NCBI GenBank assembly: GCA_964609965.1
Contig: CAZSTS010000002.1
Span: 124,001 to 188,000, forward strand
Direction: 5' to 3'
From: JAHJDR01 sp964609965
GTDB taxonomy: Bacteria > UBA10199 > JADGCS01
DNA length: 64,000 bases
Shown here: in pieces, positions 33,588 to 42,506 of the stretch
How the letters are laid out: the number at the start of each line of letters is the position of its first letter
Position numbering within the stretch: the stretch's first letter is position 1
Program-made: the position numbers and the translations under genes
Notes under the pieces: model-generated
Told to the model about the DNA's origin: nothing
The model's database searches: none
What the model saw: only the letters and a program-made list of their open reading frames with translations

Positions 33588-34559
33588 ATGCAAAACGAAG
33601 AACTCAAAACCTGTACAGGTAAAAAACCTTTGCCCTTTATGAGATATAAATGGGTGTTTATTGTAATCTCGGTCGTCATTATGTTGGCAAGCGCTTATGA
33701 GATTGCTGTAAATGGCATTAACTTTGGCGTGGATTTTAAAGGTGGAACAAAGCTCATTTATGAATTTGACCAAACTATTTCTATTGGCGAAATTCGCGAT
33801 GCTGTTTCTACATTAGGCTTGGGCGATGTCCAGGTCATTCAATTTGGCAGAGACCCAAAGGCTAATCAATACATGATGCGCGCTAAGTATGTTGAAGGCA
33901 AAGATGTTGGCAAACTTGTGACAGGAGCTCTGGTAGGAAAATTTGGCAAAGACCGTGTTGTTGTGATGAGTCAAGAAGTTGTGGGGCCTAAAGTGGGTCA
34001 CGATATGCGTAAAAAAGGGGCTATGAGTGTGGGGTTGGCTTGTCTTTTGATTTTGTTCTACATTGGGTTTAGATTTGATTTTTTGTTTTCCCCTGGTGCT
34101 GTGGTGGCTTTGATTCACGATATTCTTATTAGCGTGGGTTTCTTTGCCTTTTTTGGCAAAGAATTTAACCTGCCAATTTTGGCAGCCCTGCTGACTATTT
34201 TGGGATATTCAATCAATGATACGATTGTAATTTATGATCGTATTCGCGAAAATATCACACGATTACCTAAGAAAACAGCTCCTGTTGATGTCGTTAATAT
34301 TTCCGTTACAGAGACTTTACCTCGAACAATTGTCACATCCATGACATCTCTCATGGTTGTGATTGTTTTATTTTTTCTGGGTGGCGGGGTTCTTCATGAC
34401 TTTGCCTTTTGTCTCATGATTGGTATTATTTTTGGAACGTACTCTTCAACTTTCATTGCTGCCCCTGTTTATCTTCTTTTCCAAAGACTATTTCCCAAAA
34501 GAGGTCTTAAAATTACTGATCCGGAGAAGGAGAAGAAAGAAGCGAGAGCGGCTGTTTGA
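33588..34559 (+). CDS. secF: Protein translocase subunit SecF
   Basis: Partner of SecD in the SecDF-YajC export complex. The 323-aa protein has a first membrane helix (about 22-40), the GVDFKGGTKL motif, the conserved GPKVGHDMRKKGAMSV entry to helix 2, and ILGYSINDTIVIYDRIREN in the membrane block. No Shine-Dalgarno is visible; the start follows a word-repeat spacer. Confidence 0.96.
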   Translation: MQNEELKTCTGKKPLPFMRYKWVFIVISVVIMLASAYEIAVNGINFGVDFKGGTKLIYEFDQTISIGEIRDAVSTLGLGDVQVIQFGRDPKANQYMMRAKYVEGKDVGKLVTGALVGKFGKDRVVVMSQEVVGPKVGHDMRKKGAMSVGLACLLILFYIGFRFDFLFSPGAVVALIHDILISVGFFAFFGKEFNLPILAALLTILGYSINDTIVIYDRIRENITRLPKKTAPVDVVNISVTETLPRTIVTSMTSLMVVIVLFFLGGGVLHDFAFCLMIGIIFGTYSSTFIAAPVYLLFQRLFPKRGLKITDPEKEKKEARAAV

Positions 34560-34561
34560 TT

Positions 34562-34660
34562 TAATGTTTATTGGGTCCCGGGGTCCCGGGGTCTCAGGTT
34601 CCCGGGATAGTTTTTTTGAGGCCCAGAGACCCTAAGACCCTGAAACCCTGAGAACCACAA
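34562..34660. repeat. GGGTCCCGGGGTCCCGGGG word repeats
   Basis: Spacer between secF and prfA: GGGTCCCGGGGTCCCGGGGTC and TTCCCGGG words, then AGAGACCCTAAGACCCTGAAACCC, a rough inverse. It could fold into a long GC-rich hairpin between the two operons. Confidence 0.6.
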
Positions 34661-34665
34661 ATCAC

Positions 34666-35727
34666 ATGTTTGAAAAACTCGAAGAAGTCGAAAAAAAGTA
34701 CAATGACCTCAATGAACGTTTGGCTTCGGGAAATCTTAGCCCCAATGAATTGCGTAGTGTAGGCAAAGAGCAATCAACATTAAGAGAAACAGTCGAAACT
34801 TTCCAACAATACAAACTCACAAAACAAGAGCTCGAAGACAATCAAGAGTTACTCAAAGCAGAAGATGATGACGAGATGCGCACTCTTGCCAAAGAAGAAA
34901 TTGTGCAACTCGAAAAAACCCTTATAGAAATCGAAGAACAGCTTAAAATCTTGCTTTTGCCAACAGATCCCAATGACGAAAAAAACACCATCCTCGAAAT
35001 CCGTGCAGGCACAGGTGGCGAAGAAGCAGCCCTTTTTGCTGCAGATCTCTTTAGAATGTATTCACGGTATGCGGACCTCATTGGTTGGAAGGTCGAAATT
35101 CTCTCCAGCAGTGACACAGGTAAGGGTGGTTTTAAAGAAATCATTGCCATGATTTCTGGCAACAGAGTATTTTCTAAGCTTAAGTATGAGAGTGGCGTTC
35201 ACCGTGTACAAAGAGTTCCCGACACAGAGTCTAGTGGGCGGATTCACACCTCTGCTGTGTCTGTGGCTGTTTTGCCAGAGGCTGGCGACATTGAACTCGA
35301 AATCCCTGCTAATGAATTGCGTGTTGATGTGATGCGCTCCGGTGGTGCTGGTGGACAGAGCGTAAACACAACGGATTCCGCAGTTCGCATTACTCATGAA
35401 CCTTCTGGTATTGTTGTTGTTTGCCAAGATGAAAGATCTCAGCACAAAAACAAAGCCAAGGGTATGAAAATTTTGCGTTCACGCTTATTAGATAAATTGC
35501 AAAGAGAACAGTTCGAAAAAGAGGCTGCTGAACGAAAGGCCATGGTAGGGTCTGGGGATCGAAGTGAAAAAATTCGCACCTATAATTTTCCGCAGTCTCG
35601 CATTACAGATCACAGGATTAATTTAACCATTCACCAGCTCGAAGAAATTCTTGATGGGAGTATGGACCAGCTTGTTGAACCCATTGCAGCGTATTTTCAA
35701 GCAGAAGCGCTGAAGAGTTCGGAGTAA
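34666..35727 (+). CDS. prfA: Peptide chain release factor 1
   Basis: Recognises UAA and UAG and triggers peptide release. The GGQ motif is at 229-231 (RSGGAGGQSVNTTDSAVRITH) and the RF1-type codon-recognition region is RVPDTESSGRIHTSA (183-197). At 353 aa it is of normal length. Its stop overlaps the start of prmC, whose product methylates the GGQ glutamine. No clear ribosome-binding site is seen. Confidence 0.96.
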   Translation: MFEKLEEVEKKYNDLNERLASGNLSPNELRSVGKEQSTLRETVETFQQYKLTKQELEDNQELLKAEDDDEMRTLAKEEIVQLEKTLIEIEEQLKILLLPTDPNDEKNTILEIRAGTGGEEAALFAADLFRMYSRYADLIGWKVEILSSSDTGKGGFKEIIAMISGNRVFSKLKYESGVHRVQRVPDTESSGRIHTSAVSVAVLPEAGDIELEIPANELRVDVMRSGGAGGQSVNTTDSAVRITHEPSGIVVVCQDERSQHKNKAKGMKILRSRLLDKLQREQFEKEAAERKAMVGSGDRSEKIRTYNFPQSRITDHRINLTIHQLEEILDGSMDQLVEPIAAYFQAEALKSSE

Positions 35728-36617
35728 TGAAACAATGGAATATCAAATCTCTCCTCAATTGGACTTCTGATTATTTTGCACAAAAAGGAATTCCCACGCC
35801 AAGATTAGATGCAGAACTGCTTCTTTCACATTATCTGGGCTTAAAAAAAATAGATCTTTATCTTCAATTTGATCGTCCCATGAATGTAGCTGAGCTTTCA
35901 GAGTTCAAAGCTATTATTAAAAGACGTATTAATCATGAGCCTGTTGCTTATATTACTCACAAAAAAGAGTTCTGGTCTCGTGAATTTCATGTGTCGTCAG
36001 ATGTTCTGATTCCCAGGCCAGAGACAGAGCTTCTTATTGAATCTATTTTAGATTGGGTAATAGAAAATAATTTTCAAGACAAAGAAATCTCAGGCTATGA
36101 AATTGGTTTGGGATCAGGCAATATTGCCATCACACTTTTATCCGAACTTCCAAACCTTAAAATGACAGCTATTGAGATTTCATCAAAGGCTATTGCTATT
36201 GCCAAAAAGAATGCAGAGTATCATGGGGTGGGGGAGCGATTAAATATTGTCGAAGGGGATGTTGTTCGGGCCTATGGGCCTAAGGACCTTGTGGCCTTAG
36301 GGGAAGAAAATCAATATGACATCATTGTTTCTAATCCACCTTACGTGGCAGAGAGCGAAAAAGACAAATTACCTCCATCAGTTAGAGAACATGAGCCAGG
36401 AGAGGCTTTGTTTGCAAAAGAAGAGGGCTTGGTCTTTTACCCTTGCATTAAAAATTTTGCAGAAAACAGTTTACGCGAAGAGGGAATTATTGCAGTTGAA
36501 ATAGGAGAGACACAAGGGAATAAAGTCTCTGAGATTTTTACAAAAGCTGGGTATAAGGATGTTGTGGTTAAAAAAGATTATGCAGGGTTGGAGAGAATTG
36601 TTGTCGCGATAAGATAA
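35727..36617 (+). CDS. prmC: Release-factor glutamine methyltransferase
   Basis: SAM-dependent enzyme that N5-methylates the Gln of the RF1/RF2 GGQ motif. The family signature NPPYV is at 203-207. The SAM loop reads EIGLGSGNIAI, with Gly-Leu instead of the usual Gly-Thr. The N-terminal helical domain (1-85) with LDAELLLSHYL is present. The ATG overlaps the prfA stop by one base (TAATG), so translational coupling is likely. Confidence 0.95.
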   Translation: MKQWNIKSLLNWTSDYFAQKGIPTPRLDAELLLSHYLGLKKIDLYLQFDRPMNVAELSEFKAIIKRRINHEPVAYITHKKEFWSREFHVSSDVLIPRPETELLIESILDWVIENNFQDKEISGYEIGLGSGNIAITLLSELPNLKMTAIEISSKAIAIAKKNAEYHGVGERLNIVEGDVVRAYGPKDLVALGEENQYDIIVSNPPYVAESEKDKLPPSVREHEPGEALFAKEEGLVFYPCIKNFAENSLREEGIIAVEIGETQGNKVSEIFTKAGYKDVVVKKDYAGLERIVVAIR

Positions 36618-36679
36618 GTAATGAGAGGCCGCGGGTCACAGGCTTCAGGTTACAAGGGGCTAGATGTAAGGGAGAAATT

Positions 36680-38161
36680 ATGTCACAGATAAAAAATACT
36701 GAAGGTGTTCAAAAATATGTTGATGCAGCAAAAAAAGCACAAGAAAGAAAAGCTGTTGATATTGCAGCGCTAAAAAAATGTCGTTTTGATACAATCGCTG
36801 TTCATGGATCATACACGCTAAATGAGGCCTTAAACTTTAATCAGGGCTCAACCATTGAGCCTATTTACATGTCTTCGTCCCAAGCTTACCGTGATTCAGA
36901 TGAAATGGAAGCAGCTCTTTCTTATCAGGTTCCTACTTTCTGTTATTCTCGTATTGGCAATCCCTCCATGTATTATTTTGAAAACACCTTAGCGCTTCTC
37001 GAAGGTTATGGGTGTGATGAAGAAACAAGTTGTTGTGCTACATCTTCTGGTATGTCTGCCATTGCTAGTGCAACAGATCCTTTTTTGACGGTGGATCCCA
37101 AAAATCCCAATCAAAAAATAAATTTTGTGAGTACATGTCAGGTGTATGGTGGCACGTTTCAACAGTTTTCTGTGAGAAAAATGCAGGAGCGAAACATCGA
37201 GTGTCGTTGGATTATTAATTCTGCTGACATGAATGAATGGGAATCCAAAATCGATGAGAACACACGTTTTGTTTATGGTGAACTGCCTTCCAATCCTAGT
37301 CAGGCTTTTTTTGATCTAGACGCTGTTGTCAAGCTGGCCCATTCACAGGGTGTTCCGGTGATTATTGATAACACTGTTGCTTCGCCAGCCCTACTTCGTC
37401 CACTCGCTCATGGCGCAGATATTGTGATTCAGTCTGTGACAAAATCTCTGACATCTTCTGGTTTTGGTGTGGCAGGGGCTGTGATTGCACGACACGGTAT
37501 CACGAGTCGATTTGGCAGCGAAGAAATGAAAGCCAATTTTCCCTTTTATCTAAAGACACTACCTAATCGAGATAATGGTCAAAATATTTCACCCATGAAT
37601 GCCATTCTCACTTTGAATGATATACGCACACTTCGTTCTAAAATGGATCTCTTTAGTCGTAATACCCAGGTTGTTGCAGAATTTTTAGAGAGTCATTCTC
37701 AAGTCGAAAAGGCTTGTTATTTGGGATTAAAAAGTCATTCTTTGCATGATTTGGCAAACAAGTATCTGTACCTGGTTGATGCAGAACATGATTCTCAATA
37801 TGGCCAGCCTGTTAATCGACACGGTCATCTCATGTCTTTTTGTGTTAAAGGAGATGCTCAAAAAACACGCAATGTGCTCGATGGTTTGCAAAGGATTTGG
37901 AGAGCCACTGATCTTGGTCGTGTTAAGTCTATTGCAACAATTCCTGCTATCTCTACTCATTCACAACAAGGTGAAGAAGGAAGAAAGATGGCAGATATTC
38001 CTGCTAACCTCATCAGACTTTGCGTTGGTGGAGAACACCCAGCAGATGTGATTCAAGATCTCGACCAAGCTTTGAACGGTGCAGATGGTAAGGTTTCTCA
38101 ACAGGTGCCTTACGAATATTCCTTTGGTGGTGCATCGAGAGCGGGGGTGATTGATGGATAA
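36680..38161 (+). CDS. Cys/Met-metabolism PLP-dependent enzyme (cystathionine synthase / O-acylhomoserine sulfhydrylase family)
   Basis: A fold-type I PLP enzyme of the trans-sulfuration family. Seen: the CYSRIGNPSMYYFE substrate/PLP loop, ATSSGMSAIAS, the PLP aspartate in IIDNTVASP, and the Schiff-base lysine Lys255 in SVTKSLTSSG. At 493 aa it is longer than the usual 380-430 because of an N-terminal extension of about 40 residues (AAKKAQERKAVDIAALKKCRFDT). Exact reaction (cystathionine gamma-synthase, gamma-lyase or sulfhydrylase) cannot be settled. The start has GGGAG 5 nt upstream. Its stop overlaps the murA start by 8 nt, so the two are co-translated although their pathways differ. Confidence 0.88.
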   Translation: MSQIKNTEGVQKYVDAAKKAQERKAVDIAALKKCRFDTIAVHGSYTLNEALNFNQGSTIEPIYMSSSQAYRDSDEMEAALSYQVPTFCYSRIGNPSMYYFENTLALLEGYGCDEETSCCATSSGMSAIASATDPFLTVDPKNPNQKINFVSTCQVYGGTFQQFSVRKMQERNIECRWIINSADMNEWESKIDENTRFVYGELPSNPSQAFFDLDAVVKLAHSQGVPVIIDNTVASPALLRPLAHGADIVIQSVTKSLTSSGFGVAGAVIARHGITSRFGSEEMKANFPFYLKTLPNRDNGQNISPMNAILTLNDIRTLRSKMDLFSRNTQVVAEFLESHSQVEKACYLGLKSHSLHDLANKYLYLVDAEHDSQYGQPVNRHGHLMSFCVKGDAQKTRNVLDGLQRIWRATDLGRVKSIATIPAISTHSQQGEEGRKMADIPANLIRLCVGGEHPADVIQDLDQALNGADGKVSQQVPYEYSFGGASRAGVIDG

Positions 38162-39413
38162 AATAGTTATCGAAGGTGGAAGGCCCCTTAAAGGCAAGAT
38201 TAAGATTGGTGGTTCTAAGAACGCGGCTTTACCTCTTATGGCAGCGAGTCTCCTCACAGATGAAAAGCTTGTTCTCAACAATGTTCCCAAACTTTATGAT
38301 GTGGATACCATGATCAAGCTTTTGCATGTGATGGGTGTTCAGCACACACAGATATTAGGTCGAGTAGGATTGCAGGCAAAGAAGGTAAAAAATCACGAAG
38401 CGCCTTATAAACTTGTTCGAAAAATGCGGGCAAGCATTCTTGTTTTAGGACCACTTTTAGCACGTAATGGAGAGGCTCGGATTTCGCTCCCTGGTGGTTG
38501 TGCGATTGGAGCTCGCCCCATAAATCTTCACCTCAAAGCTCTCGAAGACATGGGCGCTAAGATAAAACTCGAAGAAGGGTATGTGCATGCCTCGTGTTCT
38601 CGTTTGAAAGGTGCGCGTATTGTTTTTGATACAGTCACTGTTACAGGTACAGAAAACATCATGATGGCCGCCACTTTGGCTAAAGGGCAAACTGTTTTAG
38701 AAAACGCTGCCAGAGAGCCCGAAGTTATTGATCTCGCTATTTTATTAAATAAGATGGGTGCGAGTATTTCTGGTGCAGGAACAGATGTGATCACGATCAA
38801 TGGTGTCGATAAACTACATGGCGCAACTCACCGTGTGATCTGCGATCGCATTGAGGCTGGAACTTACATGATTGCCGCGGCCATGACAAAAGGTAATGTT
38901 CTGATCGAAGATGTTGAAACAGAGTTTGTGGCAGCGCTTATTCAAAAATTAAAAGAAGCTGGAACCACTATTGAAGCGAATGGCAATAACCTTCGAGTTA
39001 TTGGGCCCAAAGAAATTCTTCCTACTGATATCAAAACAGCACCTTATCCAGGTTTTGCCACTGATTTTCAGGCCCAGTTTATGGCCATGATGACTTTAGC
39101 AACTGGCACATCCACGATGACAGAAACGATTTTTGAGAATCGTTACATGCATGTACCAGAACTTTTACGTATGGGTGCTGATCTTCAAATCGAAGGCAAT
39201 ACTGTCATCATTCGTGGAGTCGATAAACTTCAACCTGCCCCAGTGATGGCTTCGGATCTTCGTGCTAGTGCTAGCCTTGTTCTCGCCGGCCTTGCTGCCA
39301 AGGGTGTAACCGACATTCACCGCGTGTACCACATTGATCGTGGTTATGAATCCATTGAGAAAAAACTGCGTAAAGCAGGTGCAAAGGTGAAGAGGGGGAA
39401 GGTTAAATACTGA
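38154..39413 (+). CDS. murA: UDP-N-acetylglucosamine 1-carboxyvinyltransferase
   Basis: First committed step of peptidoglycan synthesis: transfers enolpyruvate from PEP to UDP-GlcNAc. The ATG at 38154 (GGGGGTG upstream) overlaps the preceding gene by 8 nt; the TTG just before it is less likely. Lys21-Lys22-Asn23-type motif GGSKNAALP (19-27) and the catalytic Cys116 in PGGCAIGARP are present. A Cys at this place is the fosfomycin-sensitive form. At 419 aa it is of normal length. Confidence 0.96.
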   Translation: MDKIVIEGGRPLKGKIKIGGSKNAALPLMAASLLTDEKLVLNNVPKLYDVDTMIKLLHVMGVQHTQILGRVGLQAKKVKNHEAPYKLVRKMRASILVLGPLLARNGEARISLPGGCAIGARPINLHLKALEDMGAKIKLEEGYVHASCSRLKGARIVFDTVTVTGTENIMMAATLAKGQTVLENAAREPEVIDLAILLNKMGASISGAGTDVITINGVDKLHGATHRVICDRIEAGTYMIAAAMTKGNVLIEDVETEFVAALIQKLKEAGTTIEANGNNLRVIGPKEILPTDIKTAPYPGFATDFQAQFMAMMTLATGTSTMTETIFENRYMHVPELLRMGADLQIEGNTVIIRGVDKLQPAPVMASDLRASASLVLAGLAAKGVTDIHRVYHIDRGYESIEKKLRKAGAKVKRGKVKY

Positions 39414-39545
39414 GAAAACGGTTATCGTTTGTCGGTGACGAAGCCCGTATCGTTTAGCGTTTTGGGTGACGCCCAAAATAAACACGTAACCGTAACCGTT
39501 TGACGAAACGGGCCTCGTAACCCTAACCGATTTACGTTGTTGAGA
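39414..39545. repeat. CGTTTGTCGGTGACG / GTAACCGTAACCG word repeats
   Basis: The murA to HAD-phosphatase spacer contains ATCGTTT, GGTGACGAAG and GGGTGACGCCC words and tandem CGTAACCGTAACCG. No separate promoter is evident. Confidence 0.45.
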
Positions 39546-39547
39546 CT

Positions 39548-40219
39548 ATGAAATTATTTTTGTTTGATATAGATGGCACATTGCTTCTTTCTGATGGAGC
39601 GGGGAAGAGGGCGCTTAATTTAGCTTATTCCAAAATATTTAATGAAGAGAAAAAGTGGATTACCTTTAATCTCCATGGTTTGACAGATATCAGAATCGTT
39701 CGCCAAGGGTTTATAGAGCATTTTGGTCGTGATCCTAGTGATGAAGAGATTCAAGAAGTCATCAAATACTACACAGAGTATCTTCCTCAAGAATTAGAAC
39801 AAGCAAAAGAATTTTGCCTCATGCCTGGTGTGAAAGATGTTTTAGAAACACTTTCAAATCGATCTGATTGTGCCTTGGGTCTGGCTACAGGAAATTTTGA
39901 AAAAACAGGGTTTTTGAAACTCGCTCATGGAAAAATTGATCACTATTTTCACTTTGGTGGTTTCTGTGATGATCACGAAGATCGTTTTGTTCTCACAAAA
40001 AGAGGAGTAGAAAAAGGTATAGACTATATAGGAGAAAAACCTGAGACTGTTTACGTTATTGGTGACACGGTTTATGATGTGCGTTGTGGCAAGGCAGCAG
40101 GGGCAAAAGTCATCGCTGTAGCCACAGGACCTGTGGGTGTTGAGGTGCTTAGGGAAGAAAAGGCAGAGTACGTTTTAGAAAATTTGAGGGGGATGGGTGC
40201 GTTGGGTCTTTGGGGATAA
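39548..40219 (+). CDS. HAD-superfamily hydrolase, phosphoglycolate-phosphatase-like
   Basis: Haloacid-dehalogenase-type phosphatase. Motif I is FDIDGTLL (Asp7 nucleophile, Asp9 acid/base); motif II is LATGNFEKTG; motif IV is VIGDTVYDVRCGKAAGAKVIAV. An alpha-helical cap (about 15-90) follows motif I. The 223-aa length matches the Gph/YieH group. Substrate unknown; phosphoglycolate or a sugar phosphate is possible. It stands downstream of murA on the same strand. Confidence 0.88.
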   Translation: MKLFLFDIDGTLLLSDGAGKRALNLAYSKIFNEEKKWITFNLHGLTDIRIVRQGFIEHFGRDPSDEEIQEVIKYYTEYLPQELEQAKEFCLMPGVKDVLETLSNRSDCALGLATGNFEKTGFLKLAHGKIDHYFHFGGFCDDHEDRFVLTKRGVEKGIDYIGEKPETVYVIGDTVYDVRCGKAAGAKVIAVATGPVGVEVLREEKAEYVLENLRGMGALGLWG

Positions 40220-40268
40220 GGTTCGTGGGGTCACAGGATACAAGCTACAAGCTACAAGCTACTAAGCC

Positions 40269-40742
40269 TTATGCTTTTCCTTGTCCTTGTTCTGATTCGC
40301 CTTGAGCTTTCTGTCTAGCTTGATATCTTAAGTATTCAACTCCACCAAGAAGACCTAAGACAACAACACCGAAGATGGCTGCTGGGGCTATCCACTCTGA
40401 ACTAGTCGAATTTCCCACGGAACTGGCGGCTTCGTATGAAATATCCATCTCTTGCGCCTGTGCAGGAGAAATTCGTACCACTTCTCTCAGCCCTTTCAAT
40501 AACAATAATCCAAAAGCAAAAGAGGGTCCATGCTGTCTAACATGTCCCCCAAATCGTTGGACGCTGTGCAACAGAGCTGCAGCGCGTCCCACTCTGGGAG
40601 CTACTGCTTGTGGTTGATCAATTACTAATGTTGCTGGGCTGCTAATATCTACGCCGGCTGTCATAGCTGCTTGGTAAGCTGCTGCTCCACCCATTCCAGT
40701 TAGGGGAACCCCTCCAGTTACTGCGGCTGCTGGATTAGTCAT
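40269..40742 (-). CDS. Small membrane protein, 157 aa, lineage-specific
   Basis: Not recognised. AAGGAG lies 6 nt before the ATG. The N-terminal 50 residues are Ala/Gly-rich (MTNPAAAVTGGVPLTGMGG). A possible amphipathic or short hydrophobic part lies at 74-85, and a clear membrane helix at about 118-138 (IAPAAIFGVVVLGLLGGVEYL) is followed by a Gln/Lys-rich cytoplasmic-type tail. It shares a promoter-like motif with the next minus-strand gene (40883), so the two are probably co-regulated. Confidence 0.65.
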   Translation of the reverse strand: MTNPAAAVTGGVPLTGMGGAAAYQAAMTAGVDISSPATLVIDQPQAVAPRVGRAAALLHSVQRFGGHVRQHGPSFAFGLLLLKGLREVVRISPAQAQEMDISYEAASSVGNSTSSEWIAPAAIFGVVVLGLLGGVEYLRYQARQKAQGESEQGQGKA

Positions 40743-40778
40743 GTTGTCTCCTTATTTAGTACTATAGTGAAACCAGGC

Positions 40779-40816
40779 AAAGAGCTCTAGTATCATTGGG
40801 AAAAGCTTGTCAATAG
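40779..40816 (-). promoter_or_regulatory. Promoter-like motif of the 157-aa gene
   Basis: On the minus strand: CTATTGACA, 5 nt, TTCCCAA, 2 nt, ATACTAGAG. TTGACA is a perfect -35 (40808-40813); the -10 would fall near CTAGAG and is poor. The same arrangement is found at 41139-41175 upstream of the 69-aa gene. Confidence 0.45.
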
Positions 40817-40882
40817 AAGAGATAAGGGGGGGTGATATTGGGAGGTTACAGGATGCTAGATGATTTTTTACAAGTTAAATGA

Positions 40883-41092
40883 TTAGAGACGACTAGGGGG
40901 AGAACCAAATCTACGTACGCTTGCCCATAAAGAAGAAGCGCTATTAATTAAAGGAGCTGTTATTCTTTGAGCGAGTTGGTAAATTGGAGTGTCAGGATCT
41001 GATGCTAGGGCAGCAAGAAAGGTTTCAAATCCAGCGGCTCCGGCCATATATCCTAAATGGCTAGTTGATAAGGTAGTTGGTAGTGTTTGCAT
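40883..41092 (-). CDS. Small protein, 69 aa, lineage-specific
   Basis: Not recognised. TTGGAG lies 6 nt before the ATG. Thr/Ala/Gly-rich N-terminus (MQTLPTTLSTSHLGYMAGAAGF), then a helical part and a basic end (VRRFGSPPSRL). No signal peptide or confident membrane helix. Evidence that it is real: its own ribosome-binding site and a promoter-like motif shared with the neighbouring 157-aa gene. Confidence 0.5.
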   Translation of the reverse strand: MQTLPTTLSTSHLGYMAGAAGFETFLAALASDPDTPIYQLAQRITAPLINSASSLWASVRRFGSPPSRL

Positions 41093-41138
41093 GAAATCTC
41101 CAATTTTAAGTCTTTTTGTTAAGGTTAACTAAATCGCT

Positions 41139-41175
41139 TGTATTCTTATTATGGTTGGGAATGGTCTGTCAATAG
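41139..41175 (-). promoter_or_regulatory. Promoter-like motif of the 69-aa gene
   Basis: On the minus strand: CTATTGACA (TTGACA at 41167-41172), 5 nt, TTCCCAA, 2 nt, ATAATAAGA. It matches the motif at 40779-40816 in 16 positions outside the variable spacers, and the surrounding sequence does not match. Confidence 0.45.
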
Positions 41176-41214
41176 GGTGTTTGAGGTTTTTTAATGTTTG
41201 ACATCAAGGGAGAG

Positions 41215-41276
41215 GGGCGGGGAGTGGTCGCAGGGTCGCTGGATACAAGATACTAGATACTAGATACTAGATACGC
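41215..41276. repeat. AGATACTAGATACTAGATAC tandem words
   Basis: Three to four copies of a 10-bp ATACTAGATA-type word run up to the stop codon of the deacetylase gene, preceded by GGTCGCAGGGTCGCTGG words. Confidence 0.6.
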
Positions 41277-42199
41277 TAGACGATTATTTCAAAAACCGAC
41301 TCAATCCCTTCGCGCAATCCTTTCAAATCATAACCACCTTCAAGGTTAAAAACGATTTTGGAAGAGCAGTGTTTATTGGCAAGCTCAAGGAGTTTCTCAT
41401 TCATGTATTTGAAACCATTTTTTGTGACATGCATGCCGCCAAGTGGATCAAGAGTGTGCGCATCAAAACCAGCGGATACTAAAATGAATTCAGGTTTGTA
41501 ATTATCAATGGCAGGATAAATAAATTCATCAAAGGTTTTTTGATATTTCCCGTCCCCACTAAACATAGAAAGAGGCGTGTTAACAGTGAACCCTTTTCCC
41601 ACTCCTTCACCGGTCTCAGAGGCATTGCCAGTGCCGGGATAACAGAAAGAGCGATGCAGAGAACAAAACAAAACATCATCACGCGCATAAAAACTGTTCT
41701 GCGTGCCATTGCCATGGTGCACATCATAATCAATGATTGCGATTCTTTTTTTACCGTATTTACGAATAAGATACTCAGCAGCAATGGCAATGTGGTTAAA
41801 AAGACAAAAACCCATGATGCGATTTTGCTCAGCATGGTGTCCTGGAGGTCGAGGAAAGGAAAAACCATTAGATGTTTTTCCGGTTTCGACTGATTCAACA
41901 ACTTCAATGAGACCACCGGCTCCAAGATATGCCGCGTCAGCAGAAAACTCATTCGCTGATGTGTCTACATCATAAACCGTTCTCGATTCACCACGACTCA
42001 AATCAACTTTTTTAATATGTTCTTCATCATGCACCCAATTGATTTCTTCAAAGGTCGCAGGCCTAGGCTTAATCCACTCAAGATGAGGCAATGAATCCAA
42101 AACCTCTTTTGCTACTAAGAGCCTCTCAGGTGATTCAAAATGGCCTGGTTCGATCTCGTGTTTAACGCAGAGTTTGTCCCAGAAAATGGCTGTTGTCAT
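41276..42199 (-). CDS. Histone-deacetylase-family hydrolase
   Basis: Zinc-dependent deacetylase of the arginase/deacetylase fold; bacterial members act on acetylpolyamines, acetoin-related or acetyl-lysine substrates. I chose the ATG at 42199 because AGGAG lies upstream and it gives the normal N-terminus; the longer frame runs into word repeats. Seen: RPPGHHAE, DYDVHHGNGTQ (zinc Asp and His), SAGFDAH (second zinc Asp) and EGGYDL. At 307 aa it has the class II-like single-domain length. Transcribed away from lon. Confidence 0.92.
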   Translation of the reverse strand: MTTAIFWDKLCVKHEIEPGHFESPERLLVAKEVLDSLPHLEWIKPRPATFEEINWVHDEEHIKKVDLSRGESRTVYDVDTSANEFSADAAYLGAGGLIEVVESVETGKTSNGFSFPRPPGHHAEQNRIMGFCLFNHIAIAAEYLIRKYGKKRIAIIDYDVHHGNGTQNSFYARDDVLFCSLHRSFCYPGTGNASETGEGVGKGFTVNTPLSMFSGDGKYQKTFDEFIYPAIDNYKPEFILVSAGFDAHTLDPLGGMHVTKNGFKYMNEKLLELANKHCSSKIVFNLEGGYDLKGLREGIESVFEIIV

Positions 42200-42373
42200 A
42201 GGGGCTCCTATTGAGTCTAGTGTCTTGAGTCTAGCGTCTAGCGTGAAAACTATCGGTTTTTCATCCCAAGTGAAAAAAACATCCATCATCTGCAAAAATC
42301 AGCCTGTCAAGCACAAAAAATAGCCCTTAACCTATCAAAAAAACGTCCTAACCACTGTTTTTCATAAATTAAC

Positions 42374-42402
42374 TTGCCAACCTCAGGTTTAGGTCTTATC
42401 AT
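42374..42402 (+). promoter_or_regulatory. Probable sigma-70 promoter of lon
   Basis: TTGCCA (42374-42379), a 17-nt spacer and TATCAT (42397-42402), each matching five of six consensus bases. Transcription would start near 42409, giving an untranslated leader of about 100 nt. The rest of the 307-nt deacetylase-lon gap holds GTCTAGTGTCTTGAGTCTAG words near the deacetylase start and otherwise A/T-rich DNA. Confidence 0.6.
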
Positions 42403-42506
42403 AAAGAAGTAACATAAATTGTACGACATCTGTTGATTTTCAGCCATGATCTTACAAAAACAGTGCTAAAACACCAAAAAACATTAAACATGTGAGGATT
42501 TTATTC

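Noticed and set aside
41225..41275. CRISPR-like direct repeats (AGATACTAGATACTAG)
   Set aside because: Units are about 10 bp, contiguous, without spacers; no cas genes anywhere in the window.
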